Origin: Phoronis australis
Taxonomy: Eukaryota > Phoronida > Phoronidae
NCBI GenBank assembly: GCA_002633005.1
Contig: NMRA01001046.1
Coordinates: 1-64,000, forward strand
Direction: 5' to 3'
DNA length: 64,000 bases
Shown here: piece after piece, positions 1 to 12,965 of the stretch
Layout: each line of letters starts with the position of its first letter
How positions within the stretch are numbered: the stretch's first letter is position 1
Translations under genes and position numbers: made by a program
Notes under the pieces: generated by a model
What the model was told of the DNA's origin: nothing
The model's input: only the letters and a program-made list of their open reading frames with translations
Databases searched by the model: none

Positions 1-3000
1 TTCAGGACTATGAACTTCCCAAGTCGTTGATTTAGGTTAGACATATCGTACCGCAATGTTGAAAAACGTCAATCGCGTGTTTGTTGCCGATCATTACTAG
101 AGGTACGGTACACCACAGGGCAGTTTACGCGACTTGCGATATCGACGTTACATCGCAACGTATATGTAGAAATGTTATATGCGTTCAGCGTGGGCATCGC
201 CATTCGCTGATATCAAGTTTGTGCATTTGTTCAACCATTTCCATGCACCAAATGAAAGTGAGGAAATTCAGTCGAGTACATGGACTGTAGAGCTATTAGT
301 AGTCATCCGTAAATTTGGCAAATCAAATGCAATCTTGGTGGAGAACGGCACAAAATAAAGCTATTATTTCCAACAGCGAGCCGGGTAACTAGAGACGCTG
401 CAACAGTTGAATTCATTTAATTATGACCGACAGTCAGGCTCACTTTATTAGAAATGCGTATGCCGCGATGATTCTTCTGCTAGTTTGAGAACTGGACACA
501 GGAAATGAATCATTTTGCCGGAAGAAGGATTTTTGATAGGGTAGTTAACCTCGGGCTTGAACGCGTTTCGTCTCATCCCTAATATTTACTTCACCAACAC
601 CACCTCCGCCAGACCTCTACTGTAGAAGTCTACACCTCACGAGCATTGGAACACTCACATTTCACCTGGCAGAGGAAGGTTACCGGCCCATGGCAAATAC
701 ATGCCCGCACCCACCAGGTGCAACGTGTGCGAATGTATGCTCTTTGTCTACTTTTCGTTGTCAACTAGTGGAAAAACGAAGATTTTAGTATTGTCAGCAG
801 CTTTGTGGTCAGGTCAAATTACACACGGCAACCGCGTGCGATGGGAGGGCCTCATTTCTCTGGGCACGTGCCCTAAATGAACCCTAATATCGATATTATT
901 ACCAAATTTTGTTCGATTTAAATGTAAAGAAAAAACATTCATTTTTGTTGTATCCATATTTTGATTCATGAAAACACAAAAATTCGTACTTCTTGATAGC
1001 TATTCACAGAAAAGTGGAAAATTTTGAATACAACTCCTACTAGGATATTGGAGAACAGTACTCAAAACATGTTTATGGAAGTTTCAAATGATAATGAATC
1101 CGATCCGTCATTGCCGTCATTAGCTATCTCAGCTTCACATTATAGACACAAAAGTTGACGTCATTTTCTTTCAATTTCCTTAGCTTTTGTCTTGGTATGA
1201 TCCTGCAGAATACCTGAGAACGCGAGTTCAATTAACGAAGTTTCCGGTAATGGGTTACTCGACTGCCAATTTCGTCAACACACATTTCATGTATTTTTAT
1301 ACCTTTAGGAGCAGTGTCTCAGTTAAAATGAGAGTCGAGAAGTCAGGCTCTAATAATCAACCTTGAACACTGTCAATATCCATTTCCACGAAAATTTTTT
1401 TTTTTTCTTTTTCGTTAATGTCGAGTGAAATAAAAATAAATCGTAACGTCGAATGAAGTATAGAGTTCTTTATCTGACGACGATTGCGTCGTCAAATCCT
1501 GCAGTCCCAGTTTGGTCCGGTTACTTCACCCCCCAATTACATGCCGGGTTAGGGTATGAAATACCAATCTTAGGGCCAACCACGACTTACCTTTGGGACC
1601 TCAAGACTCCCGAGATGTCCGGAATACTCATGAGATAACAAAAGTATAATTTCAACCAATCACGTGCCACCGGTTATGATTTTTACCGATGAGTACCATA
1701 CTCGTGGGCCTCCAAACTAAGCATAACGTTCCCCGAAGCACAGCGACCACTAGGCCTATCGTGTTTTGTCACCATGGCACAATCAAGGGTCAATCGCACT
1801 GGAACCACACAATGCAACCCCCTAGACTTTCCCCCCAAAAAACACTTAACAATGCCAGCATTGCAATTCATAATTTATTTTTAACAACAATCCCAGTTTG
1901 GTTTTCATTTAGTTCATACATGTAAGCGGCTTTTTCAAAATATAGAAAAAACGGAGCCGGTCGAAGTCATCTAGCTAGGCAAAGCTTTAAGTTTGCATCG
2001 GTTTCAAAATCAAGCACAGTAAATAAAATCAGAATTCTAAACAACAACAAAATACTAAAATATAAAACAACAATGAAATTCATCAAACACAAAATCTACG
2101 GGAATGCATAATTGACAAGATGCCCTTGCAAAGACTGTACGTTCGACACTGTTGGAATCATTACCCTTTGTTTGAATTGAAATTCGTTACTATACATCGC
2201 CTGGAATACTATCTCATGGCAGTGACACTGAACTTGCTGGTTTGAAGTACGACTGACAGTCCTCAGCCTACGGATCATTTCTAAATACATGTACGAGTAT
2301 AGAACAAGTTGAGACCAATTTTACAACTTTACAGTAAGTGCCCTAAATCAGACGTTGGCCTTTGACCACAGAATGGTTTTATTGAATTTAAAAACGGCAG
2401 ACAACATCACTCAATGGTGACTAACACCTGGAACCACTGGCACTTTCAGTTGTGTGGCCGACCACAGGATTGAGAACGAGGTTTTCAATTATTGTCTGAC
2501 GTGGGCTGCTGGAAACTAGATGTGCAGAAAATGATCGACCACTGTAAAAATGGGATACTGGTAACAGACCTTGGCGTGTGGGACCATGCCACTGGTAAAA
2601 TATAGTGGCGTAGGGGACATTTTTCAAAGATTGTAGCAAACGGCGACTTTCAAATATCGAGGAATAACACGTCTTCCCGCGCGTCTCATTACACATGCTC
2701 CACCTGAGTAAGTGTTCCCCGTGACAGAACAGCAACCAAGATATGCTTTTGTAGACCATAGGTTACTAGTCTCTTCACAACCCCATGTCTGAACCCACAA
2801 TAAAACAGCTAGGTGTACTTCATGCACAAGACTGCCAGTTTCAGGTGGCACGATACTGTTCCTCTGTCAAGTCTACCATTCTGGGCTTTGCTATTCAAAA
2901 CCAACAAGGGGTAATAAAACAATAAGCCAGGGTCATAAACCATTTGTTAAACTGTGTTTACTTATATGGACCATTTGGGACAATTGTGTGATTAAGAGCA

Positions 3001-6000
3001 GGGCTAACACAGAAACCTCATCACTGACCTTGCATGACAACATCAAAAGGCCTATTGTGCATGAGCAACACCCAGGATTTACAACCATGTGCAAACTTTT
3101 AAGCCATCACCTCGACTAGTTACCCCTCCAAGACCAAAATGTACAAACTGATATAAACCTTATCCTACGAAGGCTACTGAACTTGAACAAAAAGGTTCTA
3201 ATCCTTGGTAAAAAATGCACGGTTGTCCAATCAGGCGCATTCAATTTCATTTAAATACATGTACTATACTAACAACACATCAGAAGCAACCTGGTAAATC
3301 CTACCAATGGCAAGTTATGCTAATTGTTCTTTAACCCAATTGTTCCTTTCTACATATCATGTTGCACTCCATAGAAAACAACCTCTCCTACTATGTACAG
3401 GTTCAAGTTTCAAAGCTATGCAATGGAATATTTATACATACAAAATCCTCAAACCCTCGCCTACACCAACAACAACTAGAACAAGATTTACTTAGGTTCC
3501 TGAAATTTTCCAACAATTCAAGTTCAAAATAATTTACTACTAACACTGAAGTTCCATTCAATTTCTATAAAATATTCACACGATAATGCATCATGCATGC
3601 CAAAAATGAATGCCGCTTTTGTTTATAAATGTATTCAATCTCACATCCTGTACACCAAGAATGAAAGAGGGCATTTCTAGGTCTGGACAAGGAAAATAAT
3701 TTGCACAAACATTTATGTCAGTGAACACGAATTACTTAACATTTTTAATTGGGAGCCTCGGTAATTTTGGTCACCTATGCATACCTGTACAAAACAAAAG
3801 TATTAAAAGTAATAACACAAAATACCATTTCCGGGCACGACAGGAAATGGTAAAAAGGAGCTGTTAATTACTACTATGGGTTTCATAACCTTGCTAAATT
3901 TGCTGAAAATTTTTCTCCAGTTTCAGCTGTGAGGGTAGGCAACTCAGACAATGAATTCACTTCTGCCCAGCCTTCACCATGGGGAAATTCCGTGTCATTT
4001 TGTCTGAAAACCTTTGACCTGTATTGCACATTTAACTCCCATCACCCACACACTTAGACAGCACTAGTTATAAATGTAATCTATTCTAACACTTGACACA
4101 AGTAAATCAGTGTTTAATGTGACGTTATGGCAGCTACCCAGAAATTGGTAATTTGTAAATGGACTGGCAAGAGTAATTTTCGTAATTTCGAAAAAATCTG
4201 CAGAGCCACAACTATCGAAATTTTGTTGAGAACTTGTCAAAAGGCAAAGAATAGTCACTGTTTTGTGCGCCAAAACTGTGTTATTGCGTCACTGTCCAGT
4301 TTATTTTGAAACCCCCTGCAGGACTAAGAACACTTCGAGACAAGTTCTGCTGTAAACTTGCCTTTTGTAGAAAAATTGGTACAGACAAGGTACCATTATA
4401 CACTTAGACTCAGACTGGTCCTGGGCACAAGATTTGGCTGATGACCAGTGCTTGAGACAACATGTTGGCTTGAACTGGCAGCTCAGTCTATGTGTGAAGC
4501 AAAGCCTCTAACAATAACAACAAATCCCTCTCTCTTAGTCCATAAACCACAGTAAACTATCTAAACTGTAATTTGGGACCACAACACTTTTGAAGTCATG
4601 ATGACAACAACTCATCCAGTCACACTAAACTCTTACATACTAGTACTTAGAATTTTAAATTATTTCAACAAAGGTGCCCATAAATGGTCTTTTCAATACT
4701 TAATTAATTTCACAAGAACAGCTTTAGAATCAACATTCTAAGCTTACAGTCATTTCACATCCACATATGGCACTATACTTCCACACTGAGATGCTCAGTT
4801 CATTTATATTGAAATAAGTGCACCCTCCGAAAAACAGCCCCCTTGGGGATCAGCTTAGCGTAAAATTACGCGGGTAAAAAATGCCCTCCTCTGCTTTAAG
4901 TAAACAGGGTCTTCTGGTTGTGAACCTTGAATTTTTCTTTTGCCAATTTCCAAATTTGTAAGACACAGGACAAAAGGAATTGTAAAAAACAGTGTTTCCT
5001 CATCGAGACCAGGTAATGACAGTGATGACAGGTCATTCTAGTTGATGAGGAGTTCTGCTGGCATCCAGAAATGCTGACGGGGAATCCCGCTGGCACTCCG
5101 CCACCATGATGAGTAATTCTGGGTAATTTTGTCCGATTATTTTAGAGTGCACGATAAGAAGCCAAGGTAGGACATTTACAACAAATAGCAGTTCACCTTT
5201 AGCACCACCAAAAGTCAACAGTTCATAAGCGGGAATGTACTGGAATTCGCAAGAAGTTCCCGCAAGCAAAAAATGTGCAACTCGTCACGATTGACGGATA
5301 AGATGCATGTGCTTCTTCTTAGGATGACAATGTAAAAACTCGGATAAACGCAATAGGAACGGAAAGTGTGACGTCAGCTTACAAGGGTAGTCTAGAAGAT
5401 TCCACTTTAGTTGTAACCCTTGGCATTTCTCTACAGGAATGCATAATAGGTCAAACGTTTAACTGGAAAATCACCAGTTCAACTCTGTTTTAGAACATAC
5501 GTGGTCAATATGTGAATTTGAGTGCTTCACAGGTCCATGAGCTTCAGATTCTAAAACGTTAAATTTATCAAATTTGTCAGTTTGAACAATTAGCGCATGG
5601 GAATAAGTCACCATCATGTTGTTTGCCATCAAAAGGAGGAGTTGCTGAGGGCATAACATAATCACTTTCCATCTCTAGTGGTGAATCCGCTTGCAAACAA
5701 GCTTCTGTAGTTAAGAGGAAAAGTATTCAGGCACTTTCACTTAAGTTCGGTAAAGAAGTCTCAGTTCAGAGTCAGTATAGACTTCGAGTTGCCTGTAGAA
5801 AACAATATACACAGTTCCAAAGTAGCAGCAACTACGAAGAAATAGACCTCCTCTGTTGTGAATTGAGAAAAATAAATGAGACATTGTAGCAATGTACTTG
5901 AATGGGATTTCACAATGTCTTCATCTAGTCCACTCATAGTCCTCTTTTGATCATCTCCCTATCCTGAAAGTGAGCAACGACACAGTGAATCAACACGAAA

Positions 6001-6125
6001 AAGTCTTATGCTACTTTGGACAGTGAAACAAACAGGTTACTCAATTCAGAGGAGATAAAAGTTTTAAAATCATTAAATTTCAATAGGTTTTCTCGAGAAA
6101 GATGAATACTCAATTTTTGGCAATG
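1..6125. other. No gene recognised
   Basis: I see no exon here that I can support. The open frames are short, lack recognisable domains and are not flanked by convincing paired splice sites. The stretch lies downstream (3') of the minus-strand FAM174-family gene, so part of it could be its 3' untranslated region, but I could not place a polyadenylation site. A minus-strand frame at 5269-5033 has a hydrophobic middle, but nothing else supports it. Confidence 0.5.
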
Positions 6126-6126
6126 G

Positions 6127-6215
6127 TCAGATGTAACACGCCAATATTTTGAGAACCAGTCAAATGCCCGTTATTCAGTGGAGAAAACTGGTTTCCAAAA
6201 CGTGGGCATCCCAAA
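6127..6215. repeat. Foldback element, copy 1 of 3
   Basis: An imperfect inverted repeat: TTTTGAGAACCAG on the left is matched by CTGGTTTCCAAAA on the right around a short core containing GTTATTCAGTGGAGAAAA. The same arrangement recurs at about 8845 and 10661. This fits a small non-autonomous inverted-repeat element; no coding capacity is present. Confidence 0.6.
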
Positions 6216-6410
6216 AGAGATTGACTTCTTGACTACCAAATATGTTCCCATTTCATTTGTACATGGATCTTGTCATACAATGCAAAGGTTCAATAGACAT
6301 AGCACAAGGCTATGTTATTTTTCATCAGGCTTTGTTAGTGATGGGGTACACTGTAGAAAATCTCATCAGTGCAAACAAAATGCAGTCCACAATACATCAG
6401 AAATGCAATC

Positions 6411-6853
6411 TACCCACAAACAGATCACAGGTCAGACCTCCCTCTAACTAGGAAAAGACCACAGGTCTGACCTCCCTCTAACCACAAACAGATCACAGGT
6501 ATGACCTCCCTCTAACCACAAACAGACCACAGGTCTGACCTCCCTATAACCACAAACCCATCAAAAGTCTGACCTCCCTCTAACCACAAACAAACCACAG
6601 GTCTGACCTCCTCTAACCACAAACAAATCACTAGTCTGACCTCCCTCTAACCACACACAGATCAAAAGTCTGCCCTTCGCTAACCACAAACAAATCACTG
6701 GTCTGACCTCCCTCTAACCACAAAAAGATTAAAATTCTGACCTCCCTCTAACCACAAACAAATCACTAGTCTGACCTCCCTCTACCCACAAACAAATAAC
6801 TGGTCTAACCTCCCTTTAACCACAAACAGATCACAGTCTGACCTTCCTCTCTC
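6411..6853. repeat. 34-bp minisatellite, about 13 copies
   Basis: Head-to-tail units of about 34 bp built on AACCACAAACAGATCACAGG followed by TCTGACCTCCCTCT. Copies differ at scattered positions. A lone related unit reappears at about 7407-7443, next to the last exon of the FAM174-family gene. Each unit holds AACCACA and, in many copies, the perfect short palindrome AGGTCTGACCT. Confidence 0.9.
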
Positions 6854-7478
6854 ACTGGTTCCATGCACGCCGCTAGGTGGTCAGTAACCAACATGCAGGT
6901 ATCAGTTAATTTTCCTCGGAAAATCCTTTTACACTGGCATTTCTGATTGGCTGGTCGAATTCTCAACAGGCAGCGCTTTACGCAAACAAACTGGCATGAC
7001 TGATGGACTGCAGTGTAAATGTGGTCTGTTGTACATGTTCAGGATATGTGAATCCTAGGAATTGAGGTTGCGCCTTTAAGGTGTGCATCTTTTTACTGTC
7101 AATGACTTTTGTTTACGATACTGTTCTGAATTCATACAGTATGAATGCCACAGGTTAAATCAGCCACTGTGTTTACTGTATGTATGTGTTTCAAGCACGC
7201 CCCTATTACACAACAGTGCAGAAACGAAATAGTTGCCGCCACGCAAGTTGCATGACAAGGCTAAGAATCGTTCGCAGTCCGCCATTTTTTCACCGTGTTG
7301 AAAAGCTAACCAATGACTGCTGAGGTTACATCGACCAATGCTAATGCGTATACCACTGCGTGATACCTGCGTACTGGCTCAGGCTAGGCATGTAGGGAAC
7401 CAGCGACACCTCCCTCAAACCACAAACGGACCACAGGTCTGACCAAAAATCACTTACTATGTATTGTACATTCAGACG

Positions 7479-7617
7479 CTATTTAAGTAACCTAGCCCGG
7501 CCGTTGGTTTCAAACACCGTCATGTCGTCATCTTCGTCATCGAGGTCAAGGGGTTGAAGTTCAAGATTATCTGCTGAGCTCACGATCCCGTATTTCTTTG
7601 TCTTGCGGCGTCTCATC
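7479..7617 (-). CDS. FAM174: FAM174-family membrane protein, exon 2 (cytoplasmic tail)
   Basis: This is the terminal coding exon, read on the minus strand. An acceptor (TTTTTACAG on the minus strand) at 7618-7619 is followed by G, which completes the split Arg codon from exon 1. The frame continues MRRRKTKKYGIVSSADNLEL and then an acidic stretch LDLDDEDDDMTVFE, and stops at 7479 (TAG). The basic MRRRKTKKYG run followed by a leucine-rich acidic tail is the hallmark of the conserved FAM174A/B C-terminus (RKTKKYGVL...DDEDDD...F in vertebrates, from general knowledge). The joined protein is 178 residues, close to the 160-190 usual for the family. The protein lacks characterised enzymatic motifs. 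Which vertebrate paralogue it matches is not resolved. Confidence 0.9.
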
Positions 7618-7646
7618 CTGTAAAAACAAAAAACAACCAATTCTCA

Positions 7647-7647
7647 N
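7647..7647. other. Single N, likely assembly join
   Basis: An isolated N inside the FAM174 intron. Other single Ns in this window behave as artificial joins, so local order and length here should be treated with care. Confidence 0.5.
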
Positions 7648-7674
7648 TATATAGATATAGCCATGAGCGCAAAA

Positions 7675-8430
7675 AAAAACAAAACTGCCACTAGGAGACA
7701 CCACAGTAGTCAAACTGGTTGGAAATTCAATGTCAGTTGTTCACTTTATAGTAAAAACATACATGCTCATTTTTACAACTATCCTGAAAGCGGTTTGGTT
7801 GATAGACGAGTGAATGCCAAAAAACAGACTCGAAAACAGTAAAAATGGCCACTAGGGGGGGCAAACTAGGTTGTATCCACCTAAACACAGAGAGGTAGAA
7901 TGACTTCATTAGGATAAGCCAAATTTTATGAAAATATGTTGAGGACCTTTGAATATACAGAGGTAAATGTAAAAAATAAAATTGCCACTAGGTGGCACAA
8001 CAGTAGTCAGGTCTGTCAGAAAGTCATCATCTTCCTTTGCTAACATCATATAAATATACTTACTAAATTTAGTAAAGATCCTGCAAACGGTTTAGGAGAT
8101 ACAGCCATAGGTGTAAAAAATCATAACTGCCACTAGGAAGCGCCACAGTGGTCAAAGTCGTCGGAAAATCATCGTCAGCCGTCCACTTCATAACAAGAAC
8201 ACACATGCCAATTTTTACAATCATCCTTTGAGCAGTTTGGTTGACTCAAAACCAGTAAAAATGGCCATAAGTGGCGCAAACTAGGTCAAATTCGTCCAAA
8301 AACGGAAGGATCGCGTCACTTTACTAACAGGTGCCTATATACCAAATTTTATGAGAATCCGTTCACGACTTTCGAAGATACAGAGGTAAACGTAAAAAAC
8401 TACAATTGCCACTAGGGTGCACACCGGTAG
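7675..8430. repeat. ~140-bp tandem array in the FAM174 intron
   Basis: The word GCCACTAGG (or a one-base variant) recurs at 7687, 7848, 7984, 8129, 8264 and 8408, that is every 135-161 bp. Flanking text alternates between two versions: one contains CACCACAGTAGTCAAA, the other GGCGCAAACTAGGT. The basic unit may therefore be a dimer of about 290 bp. There is no coding capacity. Confidence 0.8.
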
Positions 8431-8844
8431 TCGGATCCGTCCAAACGTTCGCTCATGCCCTCCCATCCACATGTATGAAATTTCATGAACATACGCCGAG
8501 GCGTTTTGGAGACAGAGCAGCCGACGCCAGTCGGAGATGACAGCATAATGTGTCCACATATAAATATGTGGGCGCATAAAAAGCAATATTTCATTTCTTC
8601 CTAGAACCAATATAAAGTCTTTACGACTTTTACGTATACAACACAAGCTACCAACTCACAAAGTTTCAGATAAGAATAAGTACTTGCAACAGTGCTTGAA
8701 GCCCTTTGAAAAATGTAAGAGATTTAATTCCCCAATAATTCATGTCTGAAATTGACAACATTTTAAACTAATTGCAGCATTTCCTTATTTTCACACCTGC
8801 ATGCTGGCACATGCCAAGAACCATAGACAACAATCTGATATAAT

Positions 8845-8928
8845 ATGCCCCTATTTTGAGAACCAGTTGATCTCCATTATTCAGTGGAGAAAACTGGTTC
8901 ACAATACATGGACATGTAATATCCAACT
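8845..8928. repeat. Foldback element, copy 2 of 3
   Basis: Same element as at 6127: TATTTTGAGAACCAGTTGA on the left and TTCAGTGGAGAAAACTGGTT on the right. It is located within the FAM174 intron. Confidence 0.6.
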
Positions 8929-8929
8929 A

Positions 8930-10660
8930 TTACTGAACCTTATGCACATCTGAAACAACAGCAACAGGTGATGTCCTAGATCAGAATTTGCTCAACTGTA
9001 GCTGAAGTGTTTCACAACTGAACAAATAAGGCTTTGCAGAAAATTAGAATCAGGACGTGAATTAGCAAGTTTAGTGGGGAAACACCTCACCAACATGAAT
9101 TTAGGACGCAATTGAGTGAAATTTTATATTTTAATTAAAAAAAAAAAGATTATGAGAAACAGCTCTAATAACTTGCTTTATCAGTTTTAGAGATCTATAC
9201 CAAACAACATCTTGCAATGATACTGAGAAATTGTGGGAAAACACCACTATTGGCAATTATTGTTGTCTGAAATCACACAATTTTACTGTAATAGGACTGC
9301 TTTGTTGTTCTTTAGCCATATATGCAGATCTAATTCCAAGTTTGTCAGATAATGGCAAAATGATGAAAGAGCTGAATGCAATCATAATCAGTAATTTATT
9401 TCATTGGTGTCATATTACTTTTTCCACATTATATTATCCAGTCATGACCGATTACATGCAACGGAAAACACACCAGTTTGACGAAAAATAATGAAAAATA
9501 TGAGGATGATTTTTCATTTTTCAAAGACTGTTTGCATTTTTATAAATGGCTGCCAAACCTTTGACTGATGGCAGCTGAAAATTGAAACCACAGCGTCATG
9601 TGATCCTACCATTTGTCAATCAAGCAAGTTGTCCTGTGACCATGCCATGCTATCAACCACATCAAAAACCACAAAGTAAACACCCACTGATTTGGAATCT
9701 TAAGAGCAGCAAAACACAACTTCCACTGAGCCTTACTAGTAATTTGTTCACTGAGGACAAATATATGCATATATCGCGCCAAGCGCTATCTTCACTGTGA
9801 AACCCATTTCTTGCTCAGAGTTACTGTTGTTGAGATGAATGTTCTTTTATCAACATGTTCCTTGAATGTGCTGAATTCTGTTGAATTGTGCTACAAATAG
9901 CATTTTTTTGTATGATCAACATGACATTTACAACGTTTATTTCGCCAATAGTTCAAAAACTAAATAGCTTTGGGGCTCAATCAGATACAAGATGGCGCTG
10001 TGGTGATCGTTTTTCAAATGATTTTTGCAAAGCTCAAGCTCTCTGGAGTGATTTTTGGACACAACCTTGTAAAATTTGGAACGGTAAAAGACCCCTTTGA
10101 GTGCTCTTTGCAGTGCCTTATTGTTTTTTCATTACGTCTTATACAGTTCTTGAATTATTTACGAATTACTATCTTCTAATTTGACAAATGCTCTCTTATT
10201 GTGTAATTTTAATGATTATCATGATCTATTGGTGTACCAGGCTCGTGGTCATTTGCGTTGTTGGTTTCGTCGACCTGTTACGTTTTTATAATTTCCACGA
10301 TTCATGTTAGAAAAATGCAGTTATGGGTCAATTGACCAACAGAGCCCCAAATTTATGGGTCAGTCTTGAAGACCTAAGCCATTCGATCATGAATCCGCAG
10401 GTTATTCTTGCATTATTTACATGCTTTAGCGTGTGTTTAACCCTCCTCCAATAGATGTACCTATAGCATCATGGCCCCTACATTCAGCTTCTTATAGAAA
10501 CCTTATCACAGGCAAGATTATTTCTAGGCCTTTCTTGCACTGCCATGGTGAATTTATGTTTGAAATGCATTTGCATGAGAAGGAACACTAACTGTGTTGG
10601 TTTTTACTAATAAATAGTGAGTTTATTACCTACACCGATGCAAAGCTGGGCAACAGTCTT
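8930..10660. other. FAM174 intron sequence, nothing recognised
   Basis: AT-rich intron sequence. Short open frames on the plus strand have no recognisable domain and are probably chance. Confidence 0.5.
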
Positions 10661-10757
10661 GATATAATGTGTCCGTAGTTACTAGTAGGGAATCAGTTGA
10701 TGCTCGTTATTCAACTGGAGAAAGCTGGTTCTCAAAATGCAAGCACGTTATATTAGA
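10661..10757. repeat. Foldback element, copy 3 of 3
   Basis: The most complete copy. The outer ends TATAATGTG and CACGTTATA are near-perfect inverted repeats. The inner arms GGGAATCAGTTGA and CTGGAGAAAGCTGGTTCTCA match copies 1 and 2. Confidence 0.6.
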
Positions 10758-11773
10758 ATATTACCGGAAAGCTGGTGAACCCATTCAATAACAATGTGGA
10801 GTCAGGAATGGGTGACCTTATCAAGACCACAAGCCTCCTCAGCATCTGATCGTCCCCAAGACACTACTACACTTGGTATGACACTCGAGACTAGAAATTC
10901 CACAGGTGCTTTACTTCAGCAGTCCACATCAAACACAAAACTTAATAGATTTATGCAAAATAAGGGCTCGACAAACCATGAGCAGTTGTTCTTCCTTCTA
11001 ATGCCATTTACGGTGTCCTGTCCCAGCGAGTTCGCAACAAATCTGTGGTCAAAGCACAAAAATCTTCCCAAAAAGCAACATTACTCCAGGGGCATGCTGA
11101 TTGGGGGGCTTTCCAATTTGTTTCCATTTGTCCAATCATCATGAATGTGAATTAATTATTGTATTTGGTTATTGTATTGAGTTTGAGGGTAAACGTAAAC
11201 ACTGCAGTGTGAACTGCTTCATCAGTTTACTCTGCCTCTACTTTTGCTGTTATTAGTTGATGTAAGCATTCTGAAGATGTTGCGAGGGGCCTTATGAGCA
11301 TGGGCATTAGATGATGCCGAATGGGCCGGTTTATGCTTTTCGCTTTGCCGTGAATGTTAGCAATTGAACTAGGAAAATCTGCTGGTGTTGTTTTTATTTG
11401 CTTCGATGTCAACAAATGGAAGCGGTGAACGTGTTGCTGTCACATATAAAATGTTTGAGTTAATTTACTCTCAGATTTGACAGGCTTGGAGTTATTCCGG
11501 ATGTGACTGCCAGACGGCCATATTTAATAGCAGTTGTGTACCCCTCTCTATACAGTCGAGGGATAGTTAAAGGTGCCTGTAGTTGAACCTGTTTTGTATA
11601 AATTAATCAATTGAGTTTCAAATGCGTTTCATATGGACAGCTGAAGTGAAGCACCTGTGCATGGAATTTCATTCCCATGTACCTCTGTTGTAGTATATTG
11701 TTGAAGATGTGCTTCCAGTGAAACATATGAGCCTCTGTTAGCTACTCGCTAACGGGAAATTGACTATAAACTG

Positions 11774-11840
11774 AATGGTTAGCACGGTTGCTAGTTTTAT
11801 GGGGGTCACTGGTTCCATTCCCGGGTCGGGTAAACTCGGC
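11774..11840 (+). mobile_element. tRNA-like SINE head (tentative)
   Basis: TGGTTAGCACGG at 11776 resembles an RNA polymerase III A box. GGTTCCATTCCCGG at 11811 resembles a B box, with a spacing of about 35 bp as in tRNA genes. No cloverleaf with a plausible anticodon arm was found, so a tRNA-derived SINE fragment is more likely than a tRNA gene. Confidence 0.4.
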
Positions 11841-11950
11841 TATTACTAGAATATTGTGAGCTGGGGACAATGAGAAACTGAGGATGGCTGTGATCAAGAC
11901 AAATAAAATCTATGAGTAAGCCTAGGTTGTTGTGGGTAAAAGTGACTTAC

Positions 11951-12348
11951 CGCCAATACTTCACTCCAAAATATATCACAACAATGCCTGTGACTCCCAT
12001 TAACACGTACAGTGTTCGTTTTATCATTTCGAAATTTTCGTGCCAGAACTTGTCGATCTCGCCCATTATTCCATGGTAGTCGACGGCACAGTCCGTAGAG
12101 TTTGAATTTGTGCAGTTCTGATTTCCAGGCACGGTGGAATTGTTTTTGGGAATCTGTTGATTATCCGTGGTTTGTGCTGTAGCAGCTGCAGTCCGCTTTG
12201 ACGACGTCATTGTCGTGGAGTCCACGTCAGCGCTTGTTGTTTTAGTCGCTGCCTCGACTCTGACAGATCCATGTGCGACAGCACACGCCAAAATAACGAA
12301 CGATACAAGAACAGACGTGCAACAAAGTGTTCTAACCATTGTGTCCAT
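11951..12348 (-). CDS. FAM174: FAM174-family membrane protein, exon 1 (signal peptide, ectodomain, membrane span)
   Basis: The first coding exon is on the minus strand, starting at ATG 12348. It encodes a hydrophobic signal peptide (about residues 8-27, VLVSFVILACAVAHG) and then a low-complexity Thr/Ser/Ala-rich ectodomain with sequons NNST, NCT and NST. A short conserved block before the membrane (FEMIKRTLYVL) leads into a single membrane span, about residues 111-130 (LYVLMGVTGIVVIYFGVKYW). The exon ends in a split Arg codon (CG|G) at a consensus GTAAGT donor (11950-11945), phase 2. The block of Arg plus LYVL-GVTG-V-YF is typical of FAM174 proteins. The second ATG at codon 4 is a possible alternative start. 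The gene points away from the large Ig gene, about 8 kb apart. Confidence 0.9.
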
Positions 12349-12789
12349 CGTTTTACAAAGAATATGCTAGCGCAACAAACAACAACAACTACATGATCTA
12401 AAACCGGAAGTCACATGAATACGGTTATAAACTTGCAACGAATATAACTGTACAAGACTTCAAAGTTTTTAAAGTGTACTTTGTACTTTTCAAGCCTCCC
12501 AATAGCTATCTGACGCCCAGAAAATTCTAAATAATCACAATTTTTAAGTAAGTAATTCGAAGTGCCGAATGGAGTAGCGACATCTATAGAATGAAACTGT
12601 AAACGATGGCAAAGCGAATGATGCATGATATCAAAGCCACTGGGGGAAATTCAAGCCAGGCAGATTAAGGGGGACGTGTGAAGGTAGCCGACCACTCGGT
12701 TCACTCTTGACTCTATAGTTGCGACGGCCGGCATGATACTTAGTGAATCTATGGCCGAAGTTATGTCATGGGTTAACAAGAACCTTCAG

Positions 12790-12846
12790 CGACGGCGCCT
12801 GCGATCACTGAGTTGCGGGCGACGGCGCCTGCACTAATCACTGAGT
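12790..12846. repeat. Tandem duplication of ~29 bp upstream of FAM174
   Basis: GCGACGGCGCCTGC followed by ATCACTGAGTTG occurs twice in succession. It lies about 450 bp upstream of the FAM174 start codon in a CpG-richer stretch, so it could be part of the promoter region, but no core promoter element was identified. Confidence 0.5.
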
Positions 12847-12965
12847 TAGACCGTTGACATTTTGCTACGATTTTGTTGTGTTAACACCCAAGTGTTTGCA
12901 TTATTGCTTAAGAGATCTTATTGCATGCTCGTAGGCCTACTGCCAGAGCCGACCTGCCCATGACT

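Noticed and set aside
5033-5269. Minus-strand open frame with a hydrophobic centre
   Set aside because: No recognisable family, no splice-site context and no conserved motif; likely chance.
9231-11144. Several plus-strand open frames of 60-116 codons in the FAM174 intron
   Set aside because: No domain or compositional signal; they overlap repeats or AT-rich sequence and look random.
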